A stretch of DNA of 64,000 nucleotides from Spirochaetales bacterium Spiro_05. GTDB taxonomy: Bacteria; Spirochaetota; Spirochaetia; Sphaerochaetales; Sphaerochaetaceae. Where the stretch lies: assembly GCA_001603115.1 (NCBI GenBank), contig LVBG01000006.1, positions 1 to 64,000 of the forward strand, read 5' to 3'. Below are positions 51,359 to 59,110 of this stretch, in pieces. The notes below the pieces were generated by a model. That model was not told the DNA's origin. It did no database searches and saw only the letters and a program-made list of their open reading frames with translations. Position 1 is the stretch's first letter. Each line of letters opens with the position of its first letter. The translations under genes and the position numbers were made by a program.

Positions 51359-52750
51359 ATGCATACGAAACAAAGCGTTGCTCTAATTTTGTTGATCTTG
51401 CTGTTCGTCGCACCACTACTTTTTGGTACCGGTGCAGTTACCGTGGACTCCTTCGTTTTCAAAGGCCTTGCTGATGACAAAGTGGGAAGTGGAGGGAATA
51501 CACGGCCTGATGGGGTGCAGGATGCTCATTTTATCCTGACGCTGAAGCTCTCCTCCCCAGCCCAGATCCGAAGCCTGAAGCTCCAGTTGACTGACAAGCA
51601 AGGCAACCTGCTTGATGCCTACTACCAGAGCAAGGAGTACGGGTATGCATGGATTCTGGGAGTGTATCAAGGCCGGCAGATGCTCAACCCGATTCCTACG
51701 AATAATCTGGGAGTCCAGATTGGAACGGTGACCTATGATCTGTATGCCAATGACAGCGGGGTGTTCCAGCAGGGGGCAACCTTCAGATTGGATATCGAGA
51801 CCTCCCAGGGAAATGTGCAGACAACCGTTACCATCGGGGATGAGAACAAGAGTGCGGAACCAATTCCCACTCCGCAGAAAGTCTACTCCCAAGCCAACAT
51901 CGAAAGGGTCCTCTTCCGTGGTTTTGATGCCGACAAGGTTGGCAGTTGGGCTGGAACAGAACCAGACGGCACTCGTGATGCACATTTCACCGCCTTGTTG
52001 CAATTGCCGCCCTCCACCGAAATCCAAAGCATGACCTTGTTGCATGCAGATGCACGCGGCAACTCACTTGGCTCCTTCTGGGAGAGCCGAGACTATGGAT
52101 CGGCATGGATTTTGGGAACCTATGTGGAGGGGCGCTTTCTCAATCCAACCCCCGGCTCCTCACATGGTCGTTATTCAGGAGATGTTGTCATTGAACTCTA
52201 TGCCCAAGACAATGGTGCATTCCAAAAGAATGAGTATTTCGTGCTGGATATCATTGCAGACAAAGCAAGACTGCGTTCACACTTCATCCTGCTCGACCCT
52301 GTGGCTTCTCCACCAAGAGCCTCAGCCCAACCAAGTACTCCCTCACAGCCAAGCATCACCAGTCTGCGATGGGCAGGCCATGATGCAGACAAGGTGGGAT
52401 ACTGGGACCAAGTGACAGCAGATGGAAACCGCGATGGGCATTTTGTACTTACCCTCTCCTTGCCCCCAAACAGCACCATCGATTACCTCTCGCTCCATCT
52501 CTCAGACCGTGCAGGAAACCGATACGGTTCGTTCTGGTATACCGACAGCACCTACAGTTGGGTCTTGGGAGCCTTTATGCGTGGCAACCTGCTCAATCCC
52601 TATCGGCAGACACCCTTGGCGCGGTCATTGTCAGGAACAGTGATGCTTGACCTGTATGCGGCCGATGACGGAAGCCTGGTACCGGGAAGCTACTATTTGA
52701 TGGATGTATCGATCAACGGGAAGGTGTATACCGCATCGACAGCAATCTGA
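51359..52750 (+). CDS. Exported protein of three tandem modules
   Basis: A 463-aa exported protein with a signal peptide (about residues 1-25). The rest is three copies of a module of about 130 residues (about 31-160, 181-312, 332-463). Each has DADKVG or a variant, DGxxDAHF, a hydrophobic strand pair, DxxGNxxGSFW, YxxAWILGxY and LNP, in the same order. The pattern of acidic residues and Gly-Asn turns suggests a metal-stabilised beta-sandwich adhesion or glycan-binding domain. I know no family by these signatures. It is monocistronic with a hairpin downstream. Confidence 0.8.
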   Translation: MHTKQSVALILLILLFVAPLLFGTGAVTVDSFVFKGLADDKVGSGGNTRPDGVQDAHFILTLKLSSPAQIRSLKLQLTDKQGNLLDAYYQSKEYGYAWILGVYQGRQMLNPIPTNNLGVQIGTVTYDLYANDSGVFQQGATFRLDIETSQGNVQTTVTIGDENKSAEPIPTPQKVYSQANIERVLFRGFDADKVGSWAGTEPDGTRDAHFTALLQLPPSTEIQSMTLLHADARGNSLGSFWESRDYGSAWILGTYVEGRFLNPTPGSSHGRYSGDVVIELYAQDNGAFQKNEYFVLDIIADKARLRSHFILLDPVASPPRASAQPSTPSQPSITSLRWAGHDADKVGYWDQVTADGNRDGHFVLTLSLPPNSTIDYLSLHLSDRAGNRYGSFWYTDSTYSWVLGAFMRGNLLNPYRQTPLARSLSGTVMLDLYAADDGSLVPGSYYLMDVSINGKVYTASTAI

Positions 52751-52780
52751 CGATTCTGATCGTCATCAAGACCCAAGGAA

Positions 52781-52817
52781 CCCCGCTTACCAGCAGTTCT
52801 TTCTCTGCCAAGCGGGG
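52781..52817. terminator. Bidirectional hairpin between converging genes
   Basis: CCCCGCTT (52781-52788) pairs with AAGCGGGG (52810-52817) between the three-module protein gene and the TudS/YbgA gene. Confidence 0.7.
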
Positions 52818-52821
52818 ATGA

Positions 52822-53805
52822 TCAGCTCTCCTGTTGCTCAGTAGAACCAGCAGCTCTCTCTTCCTTGGCTTTCAGCCGGTGTGGATCGCGATAGATGACC
52901 GGGCTTGCCCCGAAGAGGAAGTCATCATCAAACGCGGTCCGTTCCATCTTCATCAGCTCCTTGGCGATGGTAGTGACATTGCGTTTGAACTCCGGGCTGT
53001 TGATCTCTTCCACCTTCTTGCCCCGCTGTTTGCGGTAGTGAGAGTAGTGCTTCCACAGGCTGTTGGTCATTTTGACCGTAGTGGAGGGACGGCGCAGAAG
53101 GTCCAGAACCTGAGCGCGGAAACTCGGTTCGAATTGGGCGAAATCGGCCTTGCCCAGAGAGGCCAAGGTGCGTCCCATCTCCCTAGCCCAGGTGTTGTCG
53201 AGCTCTTGGCAGATGAACTTGAGTGCGTACCAAGCCTCGTACAACTCTTGCATGGAGGAGAGCTTGTGGCTACTGAACCAGGTGAAAGCCAACAGCCTTC
53301 GTCTCCAGTCCCACCACTTCAGAGGGCTTTGCAGGTCGCTTGAGGGGATAAGAAAGAACCCCTCACTGAGCAACAGCGAGCCAAAGACCCCGGGAGGATT
53401 TCCTCTTCTGGTATTCTTCAGAGTCGTGCGATAGACACCACAGGAAGGACTGCCATCCATATAGATGAAAGCCTTTGCATTACAGCGGCGAAGTACTTCC
53501 AGACTTTCCAGCGAGCCCTCCTTCATCTCTTTGGTGACCAGTCTCCCCGCGCGGTTTTTCACCTCGGCTTCCCCGGTCCAGACCTGTTCACCGGTGCCCC
53601 CAGAGAGATGGACTGGATCACGGGTAACCCCAAGACCCGCCTGACACTCTGGACAGACCGGGCAGAAGATGAAATCGTTTTTCTCTCGTCCCAAGGCAGA
53701 AAGGACATCAATGCCCTTGCCGTTGTAGCGTACAGGCCCGCCCATGGCACAGAGGCTGATGCCGATGGGAATCTTCTCAGTCAGTACGATGGTCTTGTGT
53801 TCCAT
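52822..53805 (-). CDS. TudS-like (DUF523) / YbgA-like (DUF1722) fusion
   Basis: A 327-aa cytoplasmic protein. Residues about 10-160 are DUF523, the fold of thiouracil desulfidase TudS, with C19 in ISLCAMGGPVRYNG, CPVCPEC (48-54) and the late DGSPSCG; three cysteines hold a [4Fe-4S] cluster in TudS. Residues about 185-300 match DUF1722 (YbgA), with LLAFTWFSSHKL. The fused form is common in bacteria. Desulfuration of a thiolated base or a nucleobase-salvage role is inferred. ATG at 53805 follows GAGGA. Confidence 0.83.
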   Translation of the reverse strand: MEHKTIVLTEKIPIGISLCAMGGPVRYNGKGIDVLSALGREKNDFIFCPVCPECQAGLGVTRDPVHLSGGTGEQVWTGEAEVKNRAGRLVTKEMKEGSLESLEVLRRCNAKAFIYMDGSPSCGVYRTTLKNTRRGNPPGVFGSLLLSEGFFLIPSSDLQSPLKWWDWRRRLLAFTWFSSHKLSSMQELYEAWYALKFICQELDNTWAREMGRTLASLGKADFAQFEPSFRAQVLDLLRRPSTTVKMTNSLWKHYSHYRKQRGKKVEEINSPEFKRNVTTIAKELMKMERTAFDDDFLFGASPVIYRDPHRLKAKEERAAGSTEQQES

Positions 53806-53870
53806 AGGGTTCCTCGCTTGTACACATTGTAGCATCGGCACAATGAGAGGGAAACAGAAATCCCTCGGCT

Positions 53871-53898
53871 TTGCAGATTCGATGGAAGGGTGTAGGAT
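53871..53898 (+). promoter_or_regulatory. Predicted leaderless promoter of the DUF5655 gene
   Basis: TTGCAG (53871-53876), 16 nt, TAGGAT (53893-53898), ATG at 53904 after 5 nt. No ribosome binding site. Confidence 0.55.
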
Positions 53899-53903
53899 AG
53901 AGT

Positions 53904-54269
53904 ATGGATATCCAAACGTTTTTCGAATCGTTTCCTCAATCCTACAAGATTTACCTAGTGGTCAATGAGGTCATTGAAGCACTTGGACCCTCCACCGTGC
54001 AGATAACCAAGAGCCAGATCAGGTATACAGCGTCCCACCACTTTGCCTACCTGTGGATACCAGGCAGGTACCAGAAGGGCAGGGTTGCTCCCTTGGTCCT
54101 GAGCATCCCCCTTCCCTATGTCGACGAAACCGTAGACTGGAAAGAGGTGGTTGAGGTGCGTAGCGCTGTCTTCATGCACCATAAGGAACTTTGGACAAGC
54201 AGCGACCTCGATTGCCATGTGGTTCATACTCTCCGCTCTGCTTACTCGGGAGAGATCCATGCGCGATAA
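53904..54269 (+). CDS. DUF5655-like protein
   Basis: A 121-aa soluble protein with the DUF5655 pattern: IQITKSQIRYTA-like start of strand 1, FAYLWIPGR, then PLVLSIPLPY and the late WKEVVEVRSAVFMHHKEL. Such domains are found alone or attached to predicted nuclease-fold proteins; their function is not known. It overlaps the next gene by 11 bp, so the two are co-translated. I place it in this family by pattern and am not certain. Confidence 0.65.
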   Translation: MDIQTFFESFPQSYKIYLVVNEVIEALGPSTVQITKSQIRYTASHHFAYLWIPGRYQKGRVAPLVLSIPLPYVDETVDWKEVVEVRSAVFMHHKELWTSSDLDCHVVHTLRSAYSGEIHAR

Positions 54270-54732
54270 GCGCTTTGTAGCCGAACATCGGGGAGGACTT
54301 CTGGCAATTGGGGACCACCGCAACCTGATGAAGTGGGCCCTTGTGATGACAGAACACCTGCAAACATATCTTCCCCAGCCCATCGATTCCCTTCTCAACG
54401 ACGCCCTCATTGTGGGAAAGCTGTGGAGCGAGGGTTTGGTTGGAACCGGAGAAGCCATCAAGCAGAGCAGGGCGGTGCATAAGTATGCACAAACCGTTGA
54501 GGATCCGGTATGCAAGGCTTTCTGTCGTGCAGTCGGCCAAGCGGTGGCAACCGCCCACATGGCCGACCACTGCCTGGGACCGGTGTACTACGGCAGGAAG
54601 CTGATGAACCTTCTTGCTCTGGATTCAGAGCAGGAGTTTGCTTGGCAAACAGAAAAACTTGAGGAAGTGTGCCCGAATCTCTACTTTTTCATCCTGCAGG
54701 TGATGACAACAAATCTACAAAGTCGGAAGTAA
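54259..54732 (+). CDS. Imm5-like putative immunity protein
   Basis: A 157-aa helical protein with the Imm5 pattern: FVAEHRGGLL at the N-terminus (residues about 6-15), KWALVMTEHL, then AVGQAVATAHMADH near residue 100. Imm5-type proteins are predicted to neutralise polymorphic toxins but are also often found alone in genomes. GGGAGAG precedes the ATG. No toxin gene is visible nearby. Confidence 0.7.
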   Translation: MRDKRFVAEHRGGLLAIGDHRNLMKWALVMTEHLQTYLPQPIDSLLNDALIVGKLWSEGLVGTGEAIKQSRAVHKYAQTVEDPVCKAFCRAVGQAVATAHMADHCLGPVYYGRKLMNLLALDSEQEFAWQTEKLEEVCPNLYFFILQVMTTNLQSRK

Positions 54733-54779
54733 AAATGACATAATCTCGGAAGTAAAACGCTGATATTTTCGGTAAGTAG

Positions 54780-54914
54780 GCTCCACTCGAAGTGAAACGT
54801 GGAACCAAGAAGATGAGAGAACCTTCGTTCCTGATGATACTCACAGGGACAGAATTTGCCTATCGACGCCCTGATGGTGTCTTTGTAGTTCCCATTGGAT
54901 GCCTGAAGGATTAG
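54780..54914 (+). pseudogene. 3' remnant of a DUF4143-type AAA ATPase gene
   Basis: The 45 codons before a TAG at 54912-54914 read PLEVKRGTKKMREPSFLMIL, then TGTEFAYRRPDGVFVVPIGC, LKD. This is the characteristic end of AAA/DUF4143 ATPases (EVK of the nuclease-like fold and a final VVPIGCL). An in-frame stop at 54777-54779 and no further match upstream show that only the tail survives. A full relative of another subgroup lies at 63050-64000. Confidence 0.75.
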
Positions 54915-54976
54915 TGTACCCACGTTCCTTTTTCCATGAACACTGAGGGCTTGCTTGTATCTAGGTGCCTTATTCC

Positions 54977-55879
54977 TCACCCCTTGAAATAGATGCGCTG
55001 GGCGTTGGAAAAGAAGACCAGCTTTTGCTCTTCCTCGGTGAAGAGCGCACGCTGGTAGTCTATCAACTGCTGATAGCTGTACTGCACCAGGGTGGATGGG
55101 GCATCGGTGCCCCACATCAGATGCTCACAGCCCACCTTGTTCTTTGCTAGGGTGATAAAAGCTTGTGCGGTAGGGAAGGGATAGGCTTCGGGACGTACCT
55201 TGTGATGGAGAGCTGCCAGATCGAAGTGGATGTTCTCTGTTTTCAGGAGGGCAAGTGCCTCTTCCAACTGGCTCTTGTGATGTCGCCTCGGACTTGCCAA
55301 ATGGCAGATGACGATGTTCATGGCGGGAAAGGTTCGGCCAATATGCTTGATGGCATGGATCTGGTGGCTGCCGTCACCCGGGCTTCCCAGGTCGAAGACC
55401 AAGGTGCCCCCTTTTGCAGCGATACGCTCGTAGAAGCCCATCATGAGCTTGCCGTCGAGGGGAAAGTCGGGGTGGCTTCCCATGATGCCGCAGCCGGTAG
55501 ACATTTCGAACTTGAAGAGGGAGAACCCAAGCCGGTCCTGCAGGTTGTCCAGGATCTTGTCTGCATTGCGGCAATAGGGGTCGAAGGTGGCTGCAACGGC
55601 AAAGCGGTCGGGATGAATTTTCCCTACCTGATGAAGGTAGTCGTTGGCAAAGCCAAGAAAGCCTCCCTGCAGCAGCACGGCTTTCTCGATGTGATGGTTG
55701 TCCATCACCGACAGAAAGCGTTCTGCAGAGAAGGTGGTGTCGCCATAGTGGGAAGGAATCAGGTCTATGACCTCACCGGTAGCCCATCGTGCCTGTCCAC
55801 CACCGATGGACCTGAGTTCTCCGTCGGCTCCGAAGCCGCAGAGCTGGGTAAAGCAGTGTGCATGTGCATCAATCATCAT
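54977..55879 (-). CDS. Amidohydrolase-2 family (TIM-barrel) hydrolase
   Basis: A 300-aa metal-dependent hydrolase starting with the metal motif MIDAHAH. Later ligands appear in VICHLASPRR (His near residue 200) and LMWGTDAPS (Asp near 260), the usual amidohydrolase-2 set found in lactonases and decarboxylases. GGGGGA lies before the first of two adjacent ATGs. It is divergent from the sugar importer operon and shares its control region, so a sugar-lactone or uronate step is plausible. The reaction is not certain. Confidence 0.78.
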   Translation of the reverse strand: MMIDAHAHCFTQLCGFGADGELRSIGGGQARWATGEVIDLIPSHYGDTTFSAERFLSVMDNHHIEKAVLLQGGFLGFANDYLHQVGKIHPDRFAVAATFDPYCRNADKILDNLQDRLGFSLFKFEMSTGCGIMGSHPDFPLDGKLMMGFYERIAAKGGTLVFDLGSPGDGSHQIHAIKHIGRTFPAMNIVICHLASPRRHHKSQLEEALALLKTENIHFDLAALHHKVRPEAYPFPTAQAFITLAKNKVGCEHLMWGTDAPSTLVQYSYQQLIDYQRALFTEEEQKLVFFSNAQRIYFKG

Positions 55880-55953
55880 CTCGTCACGTTCCCCCGTATG
55901 GTGTACGCTACAAGGGTTTAGCGTTGGCGTCAACCAAGGAATATTTGGCTGGG

Positions 55954-55982
55954 AATGTCAAGAAATGATACCACTTTGTCAA
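55954..55982. promoter_or_regulatory. TGTCAA direct-repeat operator, copy 1
   Basis: AATGTCAAGAAATGATACC (55954-55972) is followed by a second TGTCAA (55977-55982), 21 bp after the first. A near-identical site lies at 61546-61573 before the GH4 gene. It is a likely binding site for the YesN-type response regulator and sits between the amidohydrolase and importer genes. Confidence 0.7.
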
Positions 55983-56053
55983 AACTCTCGTGCTGGGCAA
56001 GGTGGTTTTTCCCCCCTAGGCTTGGATTACAAAGCTAAAAATGGAGGCTTGTT

Positions 56054-57325
56054 ATGAAAAAGACACTTGTATTGCTTCTCATCGCCCTTCTGGCCATGGG
56101 AACCGTGTTTGCAGCAGGATCGAAGGAAGCTGCTAAGCAGGACGGACCGGTAACCCTTCGTCTCTCCTGGTGGGGCGGTGACTCACGCCATACCCCGACG
56201 CTCAAGGCCATGGAGGCCTATAGTGCAGCGAACCCCAACGTCAAGCTCGAAGGCGAATACGGCGGCTGGGACGGCTACTACCAGAAGATCGTAACCCAGA
56301 TCGCCGGCGGAACTGCCGCTGACATCATCCAGATTGACCAGCCCTGGCTTGCAGAGCTTGCCTCCAAGGGTGACGTCTTCGCCGTAATCGACAATTCCAT
56401 GGTCGATTTGAGCCAGTTCGACGCAGACTTCCTCAAGAACTACTGCACCTATGACGGCAAACTGCTCGGCCTGCCCACTGGAACCAACGTCAACACCTTC
56501 ATCGTGGACGATCAGATGCTCACAAGCTTCGGCATCGACCCGAACACCAAATGGACCTGGGACAACATCATCACCGAAGGAAAGAAGATCAACCAGAAAG
56601 ACAAGAGTGCCTACTTCAGCGGCGCTTCCCCTGACATCATGCGCTACTGGTTTGAAATCTACATTGCCCAGCTCGCCGGTGCAGTGGTGGACAACAACAA
56701 GAAGGTTGCTTTCACCGAAGCTCAGGGAACCGAGGCGTTCACCTACTTCAAGCGTTGGTTCGATGAAGGCATTGTGGCTCCCTTCAGCCAGACATCCCTT
56801 TTCTACCAGAAGTTCCAGGAGAACCCGAGCTGGATCAACGGCAAGATGGCCACCTCTTGGACTTGGGTCAGTTCCATGGACAAAGACATCGGCGCAAGGA
56901 AGATGTCCACCCGCCAGTTCCCCGTCATGGCCGGAGCAAAGAACACGGGTGTGCTCATGAGACCCTCCCAGATCATGGTTGTGAACAGCAATTCCAAGAA
57001 CAAAGCTGAGGCTGTCAAGGTTCTTAACTACCTGTTCACCGATCCCCAGGCTCTTGAGCTGCTCGGTCTTGCCCGCGGTATCCCTGCCACAGTCATCGGA
57101 AGAAGCACCCTAGCAGCAATGGGCGCCATCAGCACCATGGCTGAGAAGGCTACCAACGAAGGCATCGCACAGGCTGGACTTCCCCAGTCCACCTACCAGA
57201 TGAACAGCGAGGTCATCCAGGTCATGCAGGACGTCATCGACGAGTTCGGCTTCGGCAAGCTGACTCCCGCCGAGGCTTCCGCAAAGCTCATCAAGAACTT
57301 GAACGCTATCTTGGCCACACTGTAA
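56054..57325 (+). CDS. ABC sugar importer, substrate-binding protein (CUT1)
   Basis: A 423-aa family 1 binding protein with a signal peptide (MKKTLVLLLIALLAMGTVFA) and an AGSKEAA start of the mature chain typical of spirochaete binding proteins. There is no lipobox cysteine. LSWWGGDSRHTPTLKAMEAY, at residues about 35-54, is the usual first-domain entry. GGAGG lies before the ATG. With the two permeases it resembles the LplABC system for pectin-derived oligosaccharides; the ATPase is not in the window and is presumably shared (MsmX type). A 9-bp hairpin follows. Confidence 0.92.
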   Translation: MKKTLVLLLIALLAMGTVFAAGSKEAAKQDGPVTLRLSWWGGDSRHTPTLKAMEAYSAANPNVKLEGEYGGWDGYYQKIVTQIAGGTAADIIQIDQPWLAELASKGDVFAVIDNSMVDLSQFDADFLKNYCTYDGKLLGLPTGTNVNTFIVDDQMLTSFGIDPNTKWTWDNIITEGKKINQKDKSAYFSGASPDIMRYWFEIYIAQLAGAVVDNNKKVAFTEAQGTEAFTYFKRWFDEGIVAPFSQTSLFYQKFQENPSWINGKMATSWTWVSSMDKDIGARKMSTRQFPVMAGAKNTGVLMRPSQIMVVNSNSKNKAEAVKVLNYLFTDPQALELLGLARGIPATVIGRSTLAAMGAISTMAEKATNEGIAQAGLPQSTYQMNSEVIQVMQDVIDEFGFGKLTPAEASAKLIKNLNAILATL

Positions 57326-57340
57326 ATCACCAGAGATTGA

Positions 57341-57363
57341 GGGCCACCCATCTCGGGTGGCCC
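57341..57363 (+). terminator. Intercistronic hairpin after the binding-protein gene
   Basis: GGGCCACCC (57341-57349), loop ATCTC, GGGTGGCCC (57355-57363): a perfect 9-bp stem between the binding-protein and permease genes without a T run. It should stabilise the upstream mRNA or stop part of transcription. Confidence 0.75.
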
Positions 57364-57383
57364 CCTTGAAAAAGGGTAATGAG

Positions 57384-58268
57384 ATGCTCACACGCAAACG
57401 CTACACATACATAGGATACCTGTACATCCTACCCTGGATCATTGGGTTTCTGGTTCTCCAGCTCGCACCCCTGATCAACTCCTTTTGGTACTCCTTCACC
57501 AATTTCCAGCTGTTGGGAGACCCCAAGTTCCTCGGTCTGGACAACTACAAGAAGATTTTCACCAACGATCCCACCTTCCTGCAGTCGCTGAAAGTGACCT
57601 CCTACTACGTCCTGATCGCCGTTCCCCTGAAGTTGGGCTTCGCCCTGCTCATTGCGATCATCCTCAACCAGAACATCAAGGGTATCAACTTCTTCCGTAC
57701 CCTCTACTACATACCGTCCATCCTCGGCGGAAGCGTCGCCATCAGCGTGCTGTGGAAGTACCTGTTCATGAACCAAGGCATCGTCAACAACCTGCTTTCG
57801 GTCGTGGGCATTCCCGCAACCGACTGGCTTGGCGACCCGCGTTACGCTTTGGGAACGATCAGCCTGGTCACGGTGTGGCAGTTCGGCTCCTCGATGCTGC
57901 TCTTCCTTGCCGGCCTGAAACAGATACCGGTCAGCCAATATGAGGCTGCCCGCATCGATGGGGCGGGAAGGCTGCGCATCTTTGCGCAGATCACCATCCC
58001 AGAACTCTCCCCGATCATCCTGTTCAACCTCATCATGCAGATGATCAACGCCTTCCAAGACTTCACCAGCGCCTTTGTCATCACCCAAGGGGGACCTCTG
58101 AAGTCAACCTACCTCTATGGGCTCATGCTCTACGATCAGGGCTTCAAGTTCTTCAAGATGGGCTACTCCTCAGCCCTCTCCTGGATCTTGTTTGTCATTA
58201 TCCTTTTCTTCACCAGCCTGACCTTCCGGAGCTCGGAGTCCTGGGTACACTATGGAGACTCGCTATGA
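57384..58268 (+). CDS. ABC sugar importer permease 1 (LplB/MalF type)
   Basis: A 294-aa inner-membrane protein with six hydrophobic helices and the EAA coupling loop EAARIDGAGRLRIFAQITIP at residues about 190-209. The ATG at 57384 has AAAGG upstream. It ends with a 4-bp overlap on the second permease. It belongs to the CUT1 family for di- and oligosaccharides. Confidence 0.92.
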   Translation: MLTRKRYTYIGYLYILPWIIGFLVLQLAPLINSFWYSFTNFQLLGDPKFLGLDNYKKIFTNDPTFLQSLKVTSYYVLIAVPLKLGFALLIAIILNQNIKGINFFRTLYYIPSILGGSVAISVLWKYLFMNQGIVNNLLSVVGIPATDWLGDPRYALGTISLVTVWQFGSSMLLFLAGLKQIPVSQYEAARIDGAGRLRIFAQITIPELSPIILFNLIMQMINAFQDFTSAFVITQGGPLKSTYLYGLMLYDQGFKFFKMGYSSALSWILFVIILFFTSLTFRSSESWVHYGDSL

Positions 58269-59110
58269 TCAAGAGCAAGAAAAGCGTCAGCCGCATCATC
58301 TCCTATATCTTTTTGATTGTCTTGGCCTACGTCATGGTCTATCCGCTCTTATGGATGGTGGGAGCCTCCTTCAAGAGCAACCAGGAGATCTTCGGGACTT
58401 TGGGCTTGTTGCCCAAGAGCCCCGTATTCGGTGCCTTTGGAGCCGGATGGACCGGTACCGGCCAGTACGGCTTCTCCACCTTCCTGTACAACACCTTCCT
58501 GATGGTCATCCCCACCGTCCTGTTCACTGTCATCAGTGCAACCCTGGTTGGGTATGGATTCGCCCGTTTTGACTTTCCGCTGAAGAAAGTGCTGTTTGTC
58601 ACCATGCTTGCAACCATGATGCTGCCGGCCACGGTCATCATCATTCCCCGCTACATCTTCTTCAAGCGGCTTGGCTGGCTGGATACCTACCTGCCGTTCA
58701 TCGTTCCTGCGATGCTGGGGTGTTTTCCTTTCTTCAACTTCATGATGGTGCAGTTCTTCCGCGGCCTGCCCTTGGAAATCGACGAGTCGGGAAAGCTTGA
58801 TGGCTGCAACAGCTTCGTCATCCTCAAGGACCTTTTGCTGCCCCTGTGCAAGTCGGCCATTTTCTCGGTCATTGTCTTCCAGTTCGTCTGGACATGGAAT
58901 GACTTCATGAATGTATTGATCTACATCAGCAGTGTGGCAAAGTACCCGGTGGCATTGGGGCTTCGCATGACGATGGACATCTCCACCGAGTTCGATTGGA
59001 ACCAGATCATGGCGATGAGTGTCATCTCGATTCTTCCTCCGGTGATCCTCTTCTTCGCCGCACAGAAGTACTTTGTCGAAGGCATCGCCACCACCGGCAT
59101 GAAAAACTGA
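58265..59110 (+). CDS. ABC sugar importer permease 2 (LplC/MalG type)
   Basis: A 281-aa inner-membrane protein with six hydrophobic helices. The coupling loop is DESGKLDGCNSFVILKDLLL, near residues 172-191, with the first EAA residues changed to DES. The C-terminus FVEGIATTGMKN is typical of MalG-like permeases. Its stop codon is immediately adjacent to the stop of the convergent sensor kinase gene, with no space for a terminator. Confidence 0.92.
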   Translation: MIKSKKSVSRIISYIFLIVLAYVMVYPLLWMVGASFKSNQEIFGTLGLLPKSPVFGAFGAGWTGTGQYGFSTFLYNTFLMVIPTVLFTVISATLVGYGFARFDFPLKKVLFVTMLATMMLPATVIIIPRYIFFKRLGWLDTYLPFIVPAMLGCFPFFNFMMVQFFRGLPLEIDESGKLDGCNSFVILKDLLLPLCKSAIFSVIVFQFVWTWNDFMNVLIYISSVAKYPVALGLRMTMDISTEFDWNQIMAMSVISILPPVILFFAAQKYFVEGIATTGMKN

